From assembly GCF_052857255.1 (NCBI RefSeq), contig NC_135504.1, positions 134,280,929 through 134,344,928 on the forward strand: DNA of 64,000 nucleotides, in the 5' to 3' direction. A program made the translations under genes and the position numbers. This DNA is from Amblyomma americanum (taxonomy: Eukaryota; Arthropoda; Arachnida; Ixodida; Ixodidae). Shown in pieces: positions 36,990 through 47,507 of the stretch; the stretch's first letter is position 1; each line of letters begins with the position of its first letter. The notes under the pieces were generated by a model that had not been told where the DNA came from, did no database searches, and was given only the letters and a program-made list of their open reading frames with translations.

Positions 36990-37980
36990 TTGCGGCGGGT
37001 ATTCCGGGCTTTTTCGCATGCTTTTTTAAAGTTTATAAAATCCTCGGCTGTTGGATACCTGCGAAAAAACCCCAGGCTTTATTCTGCTGTTTTTTGGCTA
37101 TTCTGCAGTTTTGGTTATACCAAACCTTGTGGGTTTGGCCTACCACTCCTGAAGACTGAGGAATGGCTAGACGTGCTGCAGCAATCATGCAAGACGTAAA
37201 CATTTAATTCAGTTCATCTACACTAAGATGTTCTGAAAAAACTGTATCGTGTGTAGCATTTTCCTTGAATAAATCCCAGTCAGCTATGAGGAGCTTCCCA
37301 TGACGTGGTTTATTTGAAATGATTGATGGTGGTGACGACAAGTTAATTACTATAGAAAGATGATCGCTTCCGTACGGATTGTCAAGAACATTAAAACTAA
37401 AATCAGGAAAAACGGAGGGTGAACTAAAGGACAGGTCCATGCAACTCATTTTTCCTGAGGGTGGGGAGCGATATGTGGGTTTACCTGTATTTAGCAGGCA
37501 AACGTCGTTGTGAAAAATAAAATTTTCTAGAACACGACCTCTAGTGTCAGCCTGTTCGCTTCCCCAAAACCAAGAGTGGGCATTAAAATACCCAACTATC
37601 AGATACGGCTATGGTAGCTGCTTTAAAAGTATTTCTAGGTCATTTAGTTTAACTGTTTGGTGTGGCCCGAGATAAATAGAACATATTGTAATTGTTTTGA
37701 AATGTAGGACAGTCACTGCAACAGCTTCATAGTTTGTTTTAGGTTGATTTCTCTGGTTGCAACACCGCCTTGAATTGCACTAGCAACACCTCCAGAGAGT
37801 TTACTAGTTTGCTCTCTGTCACAACGAAAGACTTTGTATTTCCTTAAAAAGTTTGTGTTTTGGGCCTAGGTTTGTTTCTTGAAGGCATAAAGCCACAGGG
37901 GAAAAAGTGTCTAACAGACCTTTTATGTCACTGTAGTTATTTAAATGTCCACGGCAGTTCCATTTTATTAGGAATGCCAT
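36990..37980 (-). pseudogene. I-3 ORF2 endonuclease (APE type), broken
   Basis: It starts at ATG 37980 with MAFLIKWNCRGHLNNYSDIK, a typical I/Jockey start for the nuclease, and continues with CLQETN (the catalytic Glu), YLIVGYFNAHSWFWGS (the GDFN block with D replaced by Y) and ending YGSDHLSIVI, the catalytic Asp-His. The loss of Asp in GDFN and stops around 37600-37850 mean it cannot be active. The reading continues toward RT with KTHKVWYNQNC-type sequence at about 37100. Confidence 0.75.
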
Positions 37981-37985
37981 TTTTC

Positions 37986-39194
37986 TTACGGAAGAAGTGG
38001 GACATAGATTTCTTTTACAAGAGGACCCGTGATTCGGGTCCTTCCTTTGTTTTCACGGTCAAGTGACCAGTGTCGCCCGTGCGGGACGGGCGTGTCAGAT
38101 GATATATTCATCGCCTCGGTGGAGGCGCTGGAGGCCTGCGGGGATAACGCTCGTGTACGTACTTCAGGCCTCCTCCGAGAACGAGGGGTCTGTTCGTCCG
38201 CAGACTCAAGGGACGGCGAGACCGTTTGGGGCGGTGGCAGGGCAGCATTTGCTGACCCTGCCAGGGGCGCAGGTGGCCCTGGCTGAGGTTTTGCCTGGGC
38301 AGAAGCCGGAGCGCGGTGTGGTGCAGCGCCCCCGCGCACCACATCGGCTGAGATTGTTCTTGTTGTGAAACTGAATGTGTGTTTTGCATAAAAGAGTTGT
38401 CGAGCTTCCTTGAAAGTTATATTTTTCCTTGTCTTCATTGTTATGATTTCTTTCTTATTCTTCCATGAGGGGCATGATCTCGAGTAGGAGGGATGGTCAC
38501 CTTGAGAGTTTGCGCAATGTAGTGTTGCAGCTTCACAGCTTTCAGAGACGTGCTCTTGCGAGGCGCATTTCGCACATGTTTTCTGACCACGACAGCTCTG
38601 TGAGCCATGGCTGTATCACTGGCAGTTAAAACACCGTCGCGGGTTTGGGATGTAGTGTCGGACATTTATCTTTAGGTAACCAACTTCGATTGACTCGGGC
38701 AGTGTGCTTGAGCTGAATGTGAGGACAAGATGTTTTGTTGCGATTTCTTTGTTTTTCTTTCTGCTTTTTATGCGGTGAACATTGATGACATTTTGGTCTT
38801 TTAGACCTTCAAGCATTTCTTCTGTGAGTTGAAGGAAATCGATTTCGGAGATCACACCCCGAACGGTGTTCAAAGATCTATGTGCAGTCACTGAGACAGT
38901 TGTATCCCCGGTGGACATTATGTTGGACAGTTTAGAATATTGATCGTTCTCTTTCAGTTATAGTAGAAGGTAGCCACTAGGCATTTTTTTTAGCTTGTAA
39001 CCCGTGCCCAAGGCAGAGGTGAGGGTTTTTGTGACTGTGAATGGGGATATTGTTCGGGCGGTCTTATTTGTTGCTTCGCTGTGAATGACGTAAAATTTCG
39101 GTAAAGTGTCCTTGGACTTCTGAAGGTAGTGGGTTGTTGCTTCGGTCCGCACTCTTTTTTGAGGGCGATCATTTTGTGAGTGGAGGGGAGCCAT
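37986..39194 (-). pseudogene. I-3 ORF1: nucleic-acid-binding Gag-like protein, two stops
   Basis: One frame runs from ATG at 39194 (MAPLHSQNDR) to TAA at 37986, interrupted only by in-frame stops at 38958-38960 and 38616-38618. The middle part (LNTVRGVISEIDF, KHLVLTFSSSTLPESIEVGY, VRHYIPNPRRCFNC) is the RRM-like region leading into zinc knuckles. The knuckles are CFNC (with the second stop directly after CFNCQ), then CAKCASQEHVSESC and CANSQGDHPSYSRSC, with one Cys replaced in the third. A Pro-rich C-terminus follows. Length (about 400 residues) fits I-group ORF1, which packages element RNA. ORF2 starts five bases after its stop. Confidence 0.8.
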
Positions 39195-39780
39195 GGAATA
39201 CGTCTGTTGTTCGGCCGCGGTGCCAGCCACCCACCATGGAGCCCAACAAGGGGACAGGACAAGAATTTTCAAGCAAGTCCTGCCCAAGCCAGCTGTACAC
39301 CTCAACTATAACCAAACACGACGCAACTCAGGGTGGTTGGCCACACAAAGTTAACCCTCGCCGCCAGGAACAAAGGAAGAAACTATAAGTGCGTAGGAGA
39401 CAGAAGAGTTGTGAGAAAGGGGTAGCAAAGCGAAAGATACAGGGGAGGATAGCAAAAGGCGACTGCCGATTTCCCCCGGTCGGGTCAGGCCGGAGGTGCC
39501 GTCTACAGGAAGCTGGGGCCAAAGTGGTGTGTTGCCTCCGCCGAGAGGCCTTAAAGGTTCAAACGCTCGGCATCGGCTCAACAACCAGGATCCCCTTTTC
39601 CCCGGACACGGCGATGCCACGCACGGCGAGGCGCGGGTGCTCGGGTCCGTGGTGATGCACAGTTCACCATCATCCCCTTGCGGGGATGTCCCTGCGGATG
39701 CTCGGGAACCCGCAGTGTCGCCACTCACCGTCGCCACGCCTGCAAGCTGCAGGCGCCCCCCTGCGGGGAACCAGAAATTT

Positions 39781-40770
39781 ATCATACCGTTAGCAAGTAC
39801 ATTGTCAATGCACTTTCAAGTAGTACTGCTTCTGTAAGAAATATAATTTCATTTGGCAGCGTGTGCCACTAGCTATAAACTGAACTAAAATATGCTTGCA
39901 GCAATCGGTTGTGTACTTTGGTGGTTTGATGTGTTTTGAATGTGTTGTTTTTGACTGAAAAATAACAACTGGTGAGATGTTTCATAATATCTACCTGCTA
40001 GTTACCATTCCGGATATGAAAACAGAAAACCACTCAACAGTATTTCAATATTTGAGGCAATGTAACGGTACCGGTTGTTTTTCTGAGTTCTGTAACACAC
40101 TGTATTCTAGTGTAGGCACTAAAGACAAATCTAAGAGCACTCCTTTCAATCCACTCGCATTTCTGCATATTCTATTTGCTGTAAAGAAGCCGGACATGTT
40201 TTCCACAAGTCAAGAGCGGTATCACCGTCATTTTATACGCAGGAAGCTTCACATCTGGCGCCGCAACAAATAGTATCTTCCTCAATATCCTCAGTTTAAA
40301 AGTCGCCTTTTTGCAAACATGGGCCACATGTGCAGACCAGTTCACGTCGGTAGTGAGGTAAATACCAAGACACTTATTATCTATTGCTTATGACTGATAT
40401 CATGTAAAACGTCTGTAAAAATATTAGCCGTTGACTAACCGCGTTGAAAACCATGCTAGTGATGAACATGAATATCATTCTTGGAAAATTCTACCACATG
40501 CTTAGATAATTTATGTTCAAGGGTTTGGAGCATGCGATTGTGAGGGATAATGAACTTTATTTGTCTGTTCTCTCTTTCTCACCTTGTTTTGTGTATGGGT
40601 ACAATTTAGCGCATTTCCATTTATTTGAAAGTGTCCAGGTTGAACAGACTTGCTGAATATATCTGTAAAGTAGTAAGAGCACCATTATCCGCAAATTTTC
40701 AGAAATGCGTTCGGAATATCGTCGGACCAGCTGGCTTTAAAGACGAGAGCATTTAAAGGCTCATATTTAC
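39781..40770 (-). pseudogene. LINE-E: CR1-like LINE, RT C-terminal part, minus strand
   Basis: On the minus strand 40290-40400 reads NKCLGIYLTTDVNWSAHVAH, then CKKATFKLRILRK, the region after the catalytic centre in CR1/Jockey RTs. Further on come IERSALRFVFSAY and near the end ALTMYLLTV followed by a stop at about 39785. Just below 40770, DDIPNAF-like sequence marks the start of RT, but the catalytic centre itself is not recognisable. The I-3 insertion with its 11-bp duplication lies in the 3' UTR of this element, so the LINE-E tail should continue below 33933. Confidence 0.65.
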
Positions 40771-40771
40771 G

Positions 40772-40935
40772 GTGACCGTCCGTCCGTGCATCCGTGAAAC
40801 TCTTCAACTCGATAAGAAAAAAAATCTCACTGCATGATGGGATTCGAACCACAATCCTTCAGTTCCGGAGCTGAGTGTGTTAACGACTACGCTACTTCCT
40901 TCGAACGTATAAGACGTTCTCCTTGCCTAGGCCGC
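40772..40935 (-). mobile_element. tRNA-derived SINE, second type, minus strand
   Basis: The minus-strand reading has AAGTAGCGTAGTCGTTAAC (A-box-like), then ACTGAAGGATTGTGG and the B box GGTTCGAATCCC, followed by a T run and a GGACGGACGGTCACCG segment and ending GAGCCTTTAAATGCTC. The head resembles a tRNA, but flanks do not fold as an intact tRNA gene. The body is unlike the Ruka-like SINEs, so this is a separate family or a tRNA pseudogene with a 3' extension. Confidence 0.6.
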
Positions 40936-40978
40936 TGGAGAGTGTTTGCAGAAAGGCGTCGAATAAGATGGATGCCTC

Positions 40979-41899
40979 TGTCACATATATTAGGTAGCCT
41001 AAATTAAATTTTAAATGAAAAAAGTGTGAAGAAGACGTCGCGAATTAACCGAAGAATAAAGAAGAGGAAGAAGAAGCATTCGGTGAGGTGGAGAGAAATG
41101 ATTGGTGGAGAAGCCTTCGGTGAGGAGGAGAGAGATGTTTGGCGAAGAAGAGAAGACGACGACAAGGCATACGTGGACTAACACCGAGGCTATAAAAGGG
41201 CGAGTGAGAGCGAGGCCCGGGGGGAACAGCAGAGAAGCGGAGGCTCCGGCAGGTCAGGGACACATCGGCTGGAAGAGAGCGACGCCGGCTACTGCTCCGG
41301 TGAGCTCGCGTTCTACGACATCGCATCCTGGACTTCCTGCCGTGCCTGAGCCCGTTCTGGAGAGTCAACAGAGGACGCTACCACCTGCTACGGCCAGGGG
41401 TGTCCAGCGCTGTTGCAACACATCCGGTGGTGCCCCCAACGCCAACAACCCCGGCATCATCTCTACGGGCGCTTGGACCTGGAGCTTATACGACGCAGCC
41501 AGCGACGCCGCCACCAAAGCCAACACCGGCATCATCTCCACGGGCGCTTGGACCTGGAACTTGAACGACGCAGCCAGCGACGCCAGCCCGAGCACGTCGA
41601 ACACCGCCAGCGACGCCAGCCCAAGCACGGCGAATGCCGCCTCGACGCCGCCTACGGGATCCATACAACGCCGCAGCCGCACCGAACCAACCGTGAGCAT
41701 GAACGCCGACCACGAATAGTAGAACACTAGTAGTACACGCTGGTAGTAGTGTGCATTTATAGTCTTTGTGCTTTGTGTTAGTTTTGTTAGTTTTGTGTTT
41801 GTGTGCAACGTAGGGTGTATTAAATGTGCGTTTGTGTGGGTACACCCGTCGTCTAGTCCATTCTTTCGGTCCGAGTGTTATCCGGAGAGATCCGTGACA
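40979..41899 (+). repeat. 5' LTR of the Gmr1-type element
   Basis: It begins TGTCACATATATTA and ends GATCCGTGACA, so the ends are a 6-bp inverted repeat TGTCAC/GTGACA. A TATA box (TATAAAA) lies at 41191-41197 and an ATTAAA polyadenylation-like signal at 41819-41824. The downstream part holds tandem repeats: a unit of about 72 bp containing GGCATCATCTC and GGGCGCTTGGACCTGGA at 41453-41596, and a shorter unit with CAGCGACGCCAGCCC. An open frame of 205 codons crosses it but is a by-product of these GC-rich repeats. Confidence 0.9.
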
Positions 41900-41907
41900 A
41901 AGAAAAG

Positions 41908-41926
41908 TGGCGAGCCTGTGCCAGGA
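41908..41926 (+). other. Candidate primer-binding site
   Basis: TGGCGAGCCTGTGCCAGG starts 8 bases after the 5' LTR. PBSs of Ty3/gypsy elements begin TGG (complement of the tRNA CCA end); TGGCGA-type sites pair with a tRNA-Arg in some arthropod elements. The tRNA identity here is inference. Confidence 0.5.
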
Positions 41927-41988
41927 TACACTTACTTTTTATTTTTTGCTTTATCTCGGATTTTTCCGATCTCTCGACGGCAGAAAGT

Positions 41989-43122
41989 ATGGACTTGGCA
42001 AAAACCTTACAGCTGGCGCTGAAGCTTGGGTTAAGCAAGGAAGAGGCGATGCGTATCTGCCACCAGCAGAAAGAAGAGGCAGGTAGCAGAGAGAGGAAAG
42101 GGCGCCAGCACGCGCAGACGCTCGCGAAGCAGAGGAGCGCGAGGATAAAAGAGCTCGCGAGGCAAAAGAGCGAGAGGCTAGAAGGATAGAACGCAAGAAG
42201 GAGTTTTTTTTTTGTGGAAACAGGCACATGTCGCGGGAGTATATGAGGAGATCACGGACAGTCATCAGCGTTCCTTAGCGGGTACAGAATCTCCTTGACC
42301 GGCCACAGTTTGTCCAAGGAAGCTAGTGGCTACTTTCGATGACAAAAGAGATGATCTGGACACATATCTGCAACGCTTCGAGCAGATAGCTTTGGGACAA
42401 GGCTGCGAGCGCTGTGAATGGGCCACGGCATTGAGCATGTGTTAAGTCGGAGAGGCGCTGAATGTGTTTGGAAGGATGCCCACTGCTGATTCCATGGACT
42501 ACGAGAAAGTCAAAAAGGCACTCCTTCAAAGATTCAGGCTTACGGCAGAGGGTTTTCGTGAGAGATTTCGAACCGCGAAAATTTGGAAACCACGAAGCAG
42601 TTTTCCTTCAGGCTGACCAACTATTTTGATAGGTGGCTTGATACGTCAAACTCAGAAAAGTGTTTTGAAGGTGTGCATGACAAGCTGGTCACAGAGCAAT
42701 TTTTAGCGTGTTGCAGCTCAAAGCTGGCGCTATTCCTGAAAGAAAGAAAGTTGTGTGCGTTGGAAGAGTTCGCCGACACTGCAGACCAATTCCTCGAGGC
42801 TCAAGGGCTACGAAATTTGAGTAAGGCAAAGGTGGAAACACAAAAGACCTTAGAGACAGATGTGGGAAAACCAAAATCATATGGCGGTGCATCTAAGGCG
42901 CCAGAAAGGTGTTTTCTCTGTGGCAAGGTGGGACACCGTGCAGCTTACTGTGGAACTAGTAATGCTGCCCAAAAAACACAGATTGTGTGTCAGGGTTGTA
43001 AGAGGAGGGGTCATACTCTGAATGAGTGCCGATACAGAACGCCGGACCGAGCTGCATGTGTTGTCGACTCTAGGGTAGAACTTGTCACGCCACCCGAAGT
43101 TCCACAGCTGAAAGGAGAGTAA
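41989..43122 (+). pseudogene. Gag of the Gmr1-type element (SCAN-like region, two CCHC knuckles)
   Basis: Translation from ATG at 41989 gives MDLAKTLQLALKLGLSKEEA and a Lys/Arg-rich coiled stretch to a stop at 42187. The matching reading continues through FDDKRDDLDTYLQRFEQIAL (about 42335-42395), a stop (SMC then TAA), and LQRFRLTAEGFRERFR. After a shift near 42575, an open frame has the SCAN-like segment FSFRLTNYFDRWLD...EQFLACCSSKLALFLKER. Two knuckles follow: CFLCGKVGHRAAYC and CQGCKRRGHTLNEC, both C-X2-C-X4-H-X4-C. Gag forms the particle and binds RNA. The frame ends in TAA at 43120-43122, and the same frame stays open into protease. Confidence 0.82.
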
Positions 43123-43173
43123 ACGCCGCTGGAAAATGAGGCAGCGAGTGGAACACCCAAGTCGAAAGCAGCA

Positions 43174-45102
43174 ATGCCAGTGGTGGTTGGGCAAACAGGG
43201 GAGCGACCTATATTGGTGCTTAGAGACAGCGGAGCCAACACAGTCTTATTTCAGAGAAGCCTGGTGAAGGATGAGGATCTTACAGGGGAAGCTTCGGTGG
43301 TCACTCTTGTAGATAGCACAGTCAGGTACCTTCCTGAAGCTAGGATTCTAGTGTCCACGCTATATTATACGGGGCAGGTAGTGGCAAAATGCGTAGACCA
43401 ACCCATCTACGATCTCATCTTGGGGAACATTACGGGTGCAAGAGGTGTCAAAGACCCCGATCCCGAGTGGAGGATGCTCGACGTTGAAGAACATTCAAAG
43501 GAGGAAAGGCCTGCGAGAGCTCAGACGGGTGCAGTCAATTTCTCGTCGGCAGTGGAGACAAGAGCTCAAGCGACAGCCCGAGCAACGCAGCGTCCGCTCT
43601 CTGCTCCTGTTACGATGTGCCTGAGCGTAACACCGGGCGAAATTGCAATTAGGCAAAAGGAAGACCCGAGCTTGAAGGCTTGCTTAAAAAGAGTCGGGGA
43701 AAGAGTGAAAAGAAAGAAGAGTCGGACGTCATTCGAGTATCAATTGGTAAATGGTCTTCTGCACAGGGAATGCATATTTAGTTCAGGAAGGCGGGTCCAA
43801 CAGCTGGGTTTACCAAGAGAGATGCGACAGACCGTACTGCGCTTAGGACATGACGCCATTATGGCCGGACACCAGGGTGTTCAAAAAACGGTGTCTAGGA
43901 TCACCGAGGTCTTTTGGCCGGGTGTTCAGAGTGACGTTAGGTGCTTTGTTCGCTCATGTGACGTGTGCCAGCGCACAGTTCCGAAGGGAAGAGTTGGTCC
44001 CGTACCTCTGGGCAAAATGCCAGCCATCGACCTACCGTTTCAGCGAGTGGCGGTTGACATTGTGGGGCCAATCTCTCCAGTATCCGCCAAAGGCAATAGA
44101 TATATGCTTACTCTGGTTGACGTGGCCACTCGTTATCCTGACGCTATTCCACTGAGAACTATTGACAGTATCCAAGTGGCGGAGGGTCTTGTGGAAAAGT
44201 TTTCGCGTTATGGGTTCCCGAGGGAAATTTTGAGTGACCGAGGGTCGAACGTCACCTCGGAGCTAATGAAGGAGGTTAGCCGCCTTTTGTCAGTAAGACA
44301 GTTACTGACGACGCCTTACCATCCCATGTGTAATGGGCTTGTAGAGCGGTTCAACGGCATCCTCAAAAATATGATCAATAAAATGTGCCAGGAGAGACCT
44401 ACTGATTGGGATAGATATCTCCCAGTTATCCTGTTCGCTTACCGCGAAGTACCACAGACGAGTCTTGGTTTCTCGCCCTTTGAGATGCTGTATGGGAGAA
44501 CCGTTAGAGGTCCACTTACAATACTCAAGGAGCTGTGGGCTAATAAGGAGATTGCATCAGATCTCAAGACAACTTACACATACGTTCTTGAGTTGCGGGA
44601 CAAGATGGAAGAAACATGCAGGCTTGCACATCAAGGCCTGGAAAGGGCGCGCGAACGCTATAAGGGCTACTGTGACAAGAAAGCCACTCACAGGTGTTTG
44701 AATCCGGGCGACAAGGTTCTTATCTTGCTACCCACGGATCATAATAAGTTACTAATGCAGTGGAAGGGCCCTTACCTTGTGGCGCAGAAGAACAATGACA
44801 TAGATTATGAGTTACTGATAAATAACACCAAGAAGGTGTTCTATGCAAACATGTTGAAAAACTACACAGAAAGAGTTCCCGTGCAGTGCGCCCCCAAGGT
44901 AGCATGCTCGGTAGTAGCCGAGGAGACAGATGATGTTGTCGAGAAGCCCACATGCAGTGGGAAGAAAACTGTAGGTTGGGATAAGGTGCTAATTAACCCC
45001 AATTTGAATGAAGACCGAAGTTCACAGATAAAGGCCCTACTCCAAAGCAAAGAGGATGTGTTTTCAGATGTGCCGGGCAAAACGGATGTCTTATGTTGCT
45101 GA
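43174..45102 (+). pseudogene. Pol part 1: aspartic protease and integrase
   Basis: A 642-codon open frame. Protease: VLRDSGANTVLF with the catalytic Asp at residue 18. Integrase: zinc-binding H226, H233, C262, C265 (GHDAIMAGH and CDVC), then the catalytic D295 (VAVDIVGP), D355 (ILSDRGSN) and E391 (LVERFNG), giving D-D(35)-E spacing. A C-terminal module with GDKVLILLP, LLMQWKGPY and FYANMLKNY follows, as in Ty3/gypsy integrases. The last part leads into RT. The terminal TGA (45100-45102) is in frame with RT sequence after it, so it is a disabling stop rather than the natural end. All integrase catalytic residues are kept. Protease directly followed by integrase, without RT between, is the unusual feature. 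Confidence 0.88.
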
Positions 45103-47507
45103 GTAGATCTCTCTACAGATAGACCAATCAGCGTGAAGCAATACCCACTACCTTTAGCATTTCAAGAATCAATAGAAAAGGAGGGGCGGGATATGCTGGA
45201 GCTTGGTGTGATTGAGAGGTCGTTGTCAGCATACAATGCGCCCCTCGTTGTTGTCAAAAACCCCGATGGTTCTAACCGACTGTGTGTAGATTTTGTCGAC
45301 TAAGAGGTCCTAAGAGGTCGCAGACAGTATGTTGTCATTAAGGATAAGAGGTCCGATTGTTGGGAAGTTAGATCGGGTGTACCCCAGGGGTCAGTTCTTG
45401 GCCCCCTCTTATTCCTGATATACATTAATGACATGATCCGGGATTCACCAGTAAAAGCGAGGCTATTCGCAGACGATTGTATTATCTACCATGAAATTAG
45501 ATCCGTTAAGGACCAAATTCAGCTTAATTATTATCTGCTCCAAATAGATAATTGGTGTACGGAATGGCAGATGTCACTGAACCCGCACAAGACAGTTTGC
45601 ATGACAATTACTCACAAGCATGAGCCCCTGAACTATGTGTATAACTTGCAAGGTAACCCTCTTTCCAGAGTAACTGAATACAAGTACCTCGGCGTGACCA
45701 TAACTTCAAATCTTAGCTGTACAAAACATATTGACAACATTGTCGCGAAGGGAAACAAGCGATTAGGCTACATTAGGCGAGTCCTAAAAGAGGCTTCTAC
45801 GGACACAAAACTGACAGCGTACAAGATGCTTGTACGGCCTTAACTTGATTACGCATGCGAAATATGGGACCCATATCACAAAAGTCTGTCTCTAAGCTTG
45901 AGCAGATACAGAGACGGGCGCTACGCTTCATTTTCTCCCGGTATCGACGATTGGATTCAGTGACCCCTCTTTATGGCCAAGCAGATGTCCCTCTTCTTTC
46001 CCACAGACGAAAAGAAAAACGATTAACTCTGTTTTATTGTGTAATAAATGGTTTAGTCTTGGTTAAAAAAGAACAATACATTAACGAAGCAAAGACACGC
46101 GTCACTCGTAATACACATAATAAACAAGTCCAGGTAGAAAAATTTTTTAAAGACTGTTTTATATACTCTTTTTTTCCTGCTACATCGTCCGATTGGAACA
46201 GCCTTCCTAACAACGTCCTGAATGCCCAATCCCGAGAGCAATTTGCTACCCTCATGTGCAAATATTTAACGCAGGAGTGCACGTAACTTGTACATTACAT
46301 TGACTGTATTTTATGAACTGTGTTTGACTGTACTGGCTGTTTTATTGTACTGGCCTGTGTTTATAAATTTTGATGTTGTACCCACTCCTATCTTAGTCCA
46401 GCTGGACTGATAGTATGTACAAATAAATAAATAAAATAAATGACATCATAGTACCCGATGCAGAGCCTATACCAAGAGCGGACGTGGTGTTCGCTAAGGT
46501 GGCTCACAAGAGGTTTTTTCTAAATTTGACTTAGCTAAAGGGTATTGGCAAATACCAATGGAAGATTCTTCTAAAGACAAGACTGCCTTCTCGTGCTCGG
46601 TGGGTTTATTTCAATTTAAATTCATGCCTTTTGGTTTGAAGGCAGCATCTGCAATATTTACGAAGCTGATGAGGAAGGTTTTGGATGGGCTCCAAAATGT
46701 AGAACACTATATTGATGACATACTGGTGGCAACGGATACGTGGGAAAAGCATGTAATTACATTGGAAAAACTATTTGATAGAATTCAGCAAGCCAGGTTG
46801 ACCATAAAACCGGCTAATTGTGAGGTGGGCTTTGAAGCCATTTCTTTTCTCGGACACAAGCTGGGGATGGGCCGCATCGCGACGAAAGACGACATCTTGG
46901 ACAAAATACAGCAGGCCCAGACACCGACGACTAAGAAGGAGGTGCAGTCGTTCCTGGGGTTAACGGGATACTACAGAGACTCTATTCCCGATTATGCCCA
47001 CATAGCCGACCCGCTTGTCGAACTCACTAAGAAGGGGGCAAGCAATAAGTTGAATTGGACTGCTGAACATGAAAATTCATTCGTGATGTTAAAAGGGTGT
47101 ATGGCAAAATCGCCCGTTCAGCTTGCTCCGAATATGGATAAAGAATTTGTGCTTCGCACTGATGCATCAGAGCGAGCTCTAGGAGCCGTACTCTTGCAAG
47201 AAGAGAATCGCGTGCTACATCCGGTATTTTTTGCAAGAGATTATCCGCTAGTGAACGCAACTACTCCACTATTGAAAAGGAATGTCTGGCGGTTGTGTGG
47301 GCGTTAAAGAAATTCCACATTTATCTTTATGGGAGACATTTTAGGATTCAAGTGGATCATCAGCCGCTTGAATACTTAACCAAGGCCAAAATGAACAATA
47401 GTAAAGTTATGAGATGGAGTTTGGCTTTGCAAGAATACTCATTTCAGGTGGAATATATTAAAGGCAGAGATAACGTTGGAGCGGACTTCATGAGCAGAGC
47501 CAACTGA
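45103..47507 (+). pseudogene. Pol part 2: reverse transcriptase and RNase H, split by LINE-D
   Basis: RT starts at 45103-45302 with ISVKQYPLPLAF, MLELGVIERS and NPDGSNRLCVDF, and is then interrupted. After LINE-D it resumes at 46438 with DIIVPDAEPIPRAD, GYWQIPMEDSSKDKTAF, FKFMPFGLKAASAIF and the catalytic HYIDDILVATD (46699-46731). FLGLTGYYRDSIPDYA and the RNase H LRTDASERALGAVLL follow. A frameshift lies near 47250, and RNase H ends with VDHQPLEYLTKAK and VEYIKGRDNVGADFMSRAN at 47507. YIDD is intact. The part after 46438 contains one stop (DL then TAG at about 46531-46533). Confidence 0.88.
45303..46437 (+). mobile_element. LINE-D: 5'-truncated CR1-like LINE nested in the LTR element RT
   Basis: The translation gives [20 protein letters not shown], the catalytic RLFADDCIIY, QMSLNPHKTV and YKYLGVTITSNLSC; a stop follows VRP at 45843, and the C-terminal region continues in 45855-46286 (RRALRFIFSRYRRLDSV, SDWNSLPNNVLN). 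The 3' UTR ends in a hairpin (CTATC, AGTCCAGCTGGACT, GATAG at 46388-46413) and an AAATAAATA tail. The LTR element RT reads on directly after the tail. The 5' truncation at about 45303 is typical of incomplete reverse transcription. Confidence 0.88.

Larger units (their letters stand above)
33944..39769 (-). mobile_element. I-3: full-length I-group LINE with RNase H, 11-bp target duplication
   Basis: This is a 5.8-kb minus-strand element bounded by ACCAGAAATTT at 33933-33943 and 39770-39780. From 5' to 3' it has a GC-rich 5' UTR (about 39200-39769), ORF1 with three Cys/His knuckles, then ORF2 with APE endonuclease, RT (YVDD), RNase H and a C-terminal Cys/His block. It ends in AAACCCAACAC repeats. 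ORF1 knuckles plus RNase H point to the I/R1/LOA side of LINE phylogeny. It lies in the same orientation as the host IR gene and is inserted in LINE-E. It carries stops and frameshifts but is the best-preserved I-type copy here. Confidence 0.85.

Noticed and set aside
41102..41719. 205-codon open frame in the 5' LTR, with a shorter version in the 3' LTR (48093-48584)
   Set aside because: It is produced by GC-rich tandem repeats inside the LTR, is low-complexity (Ala/Ser/Thr-rich), and has no separate initiation context; treated as LTR non-coding sequence.
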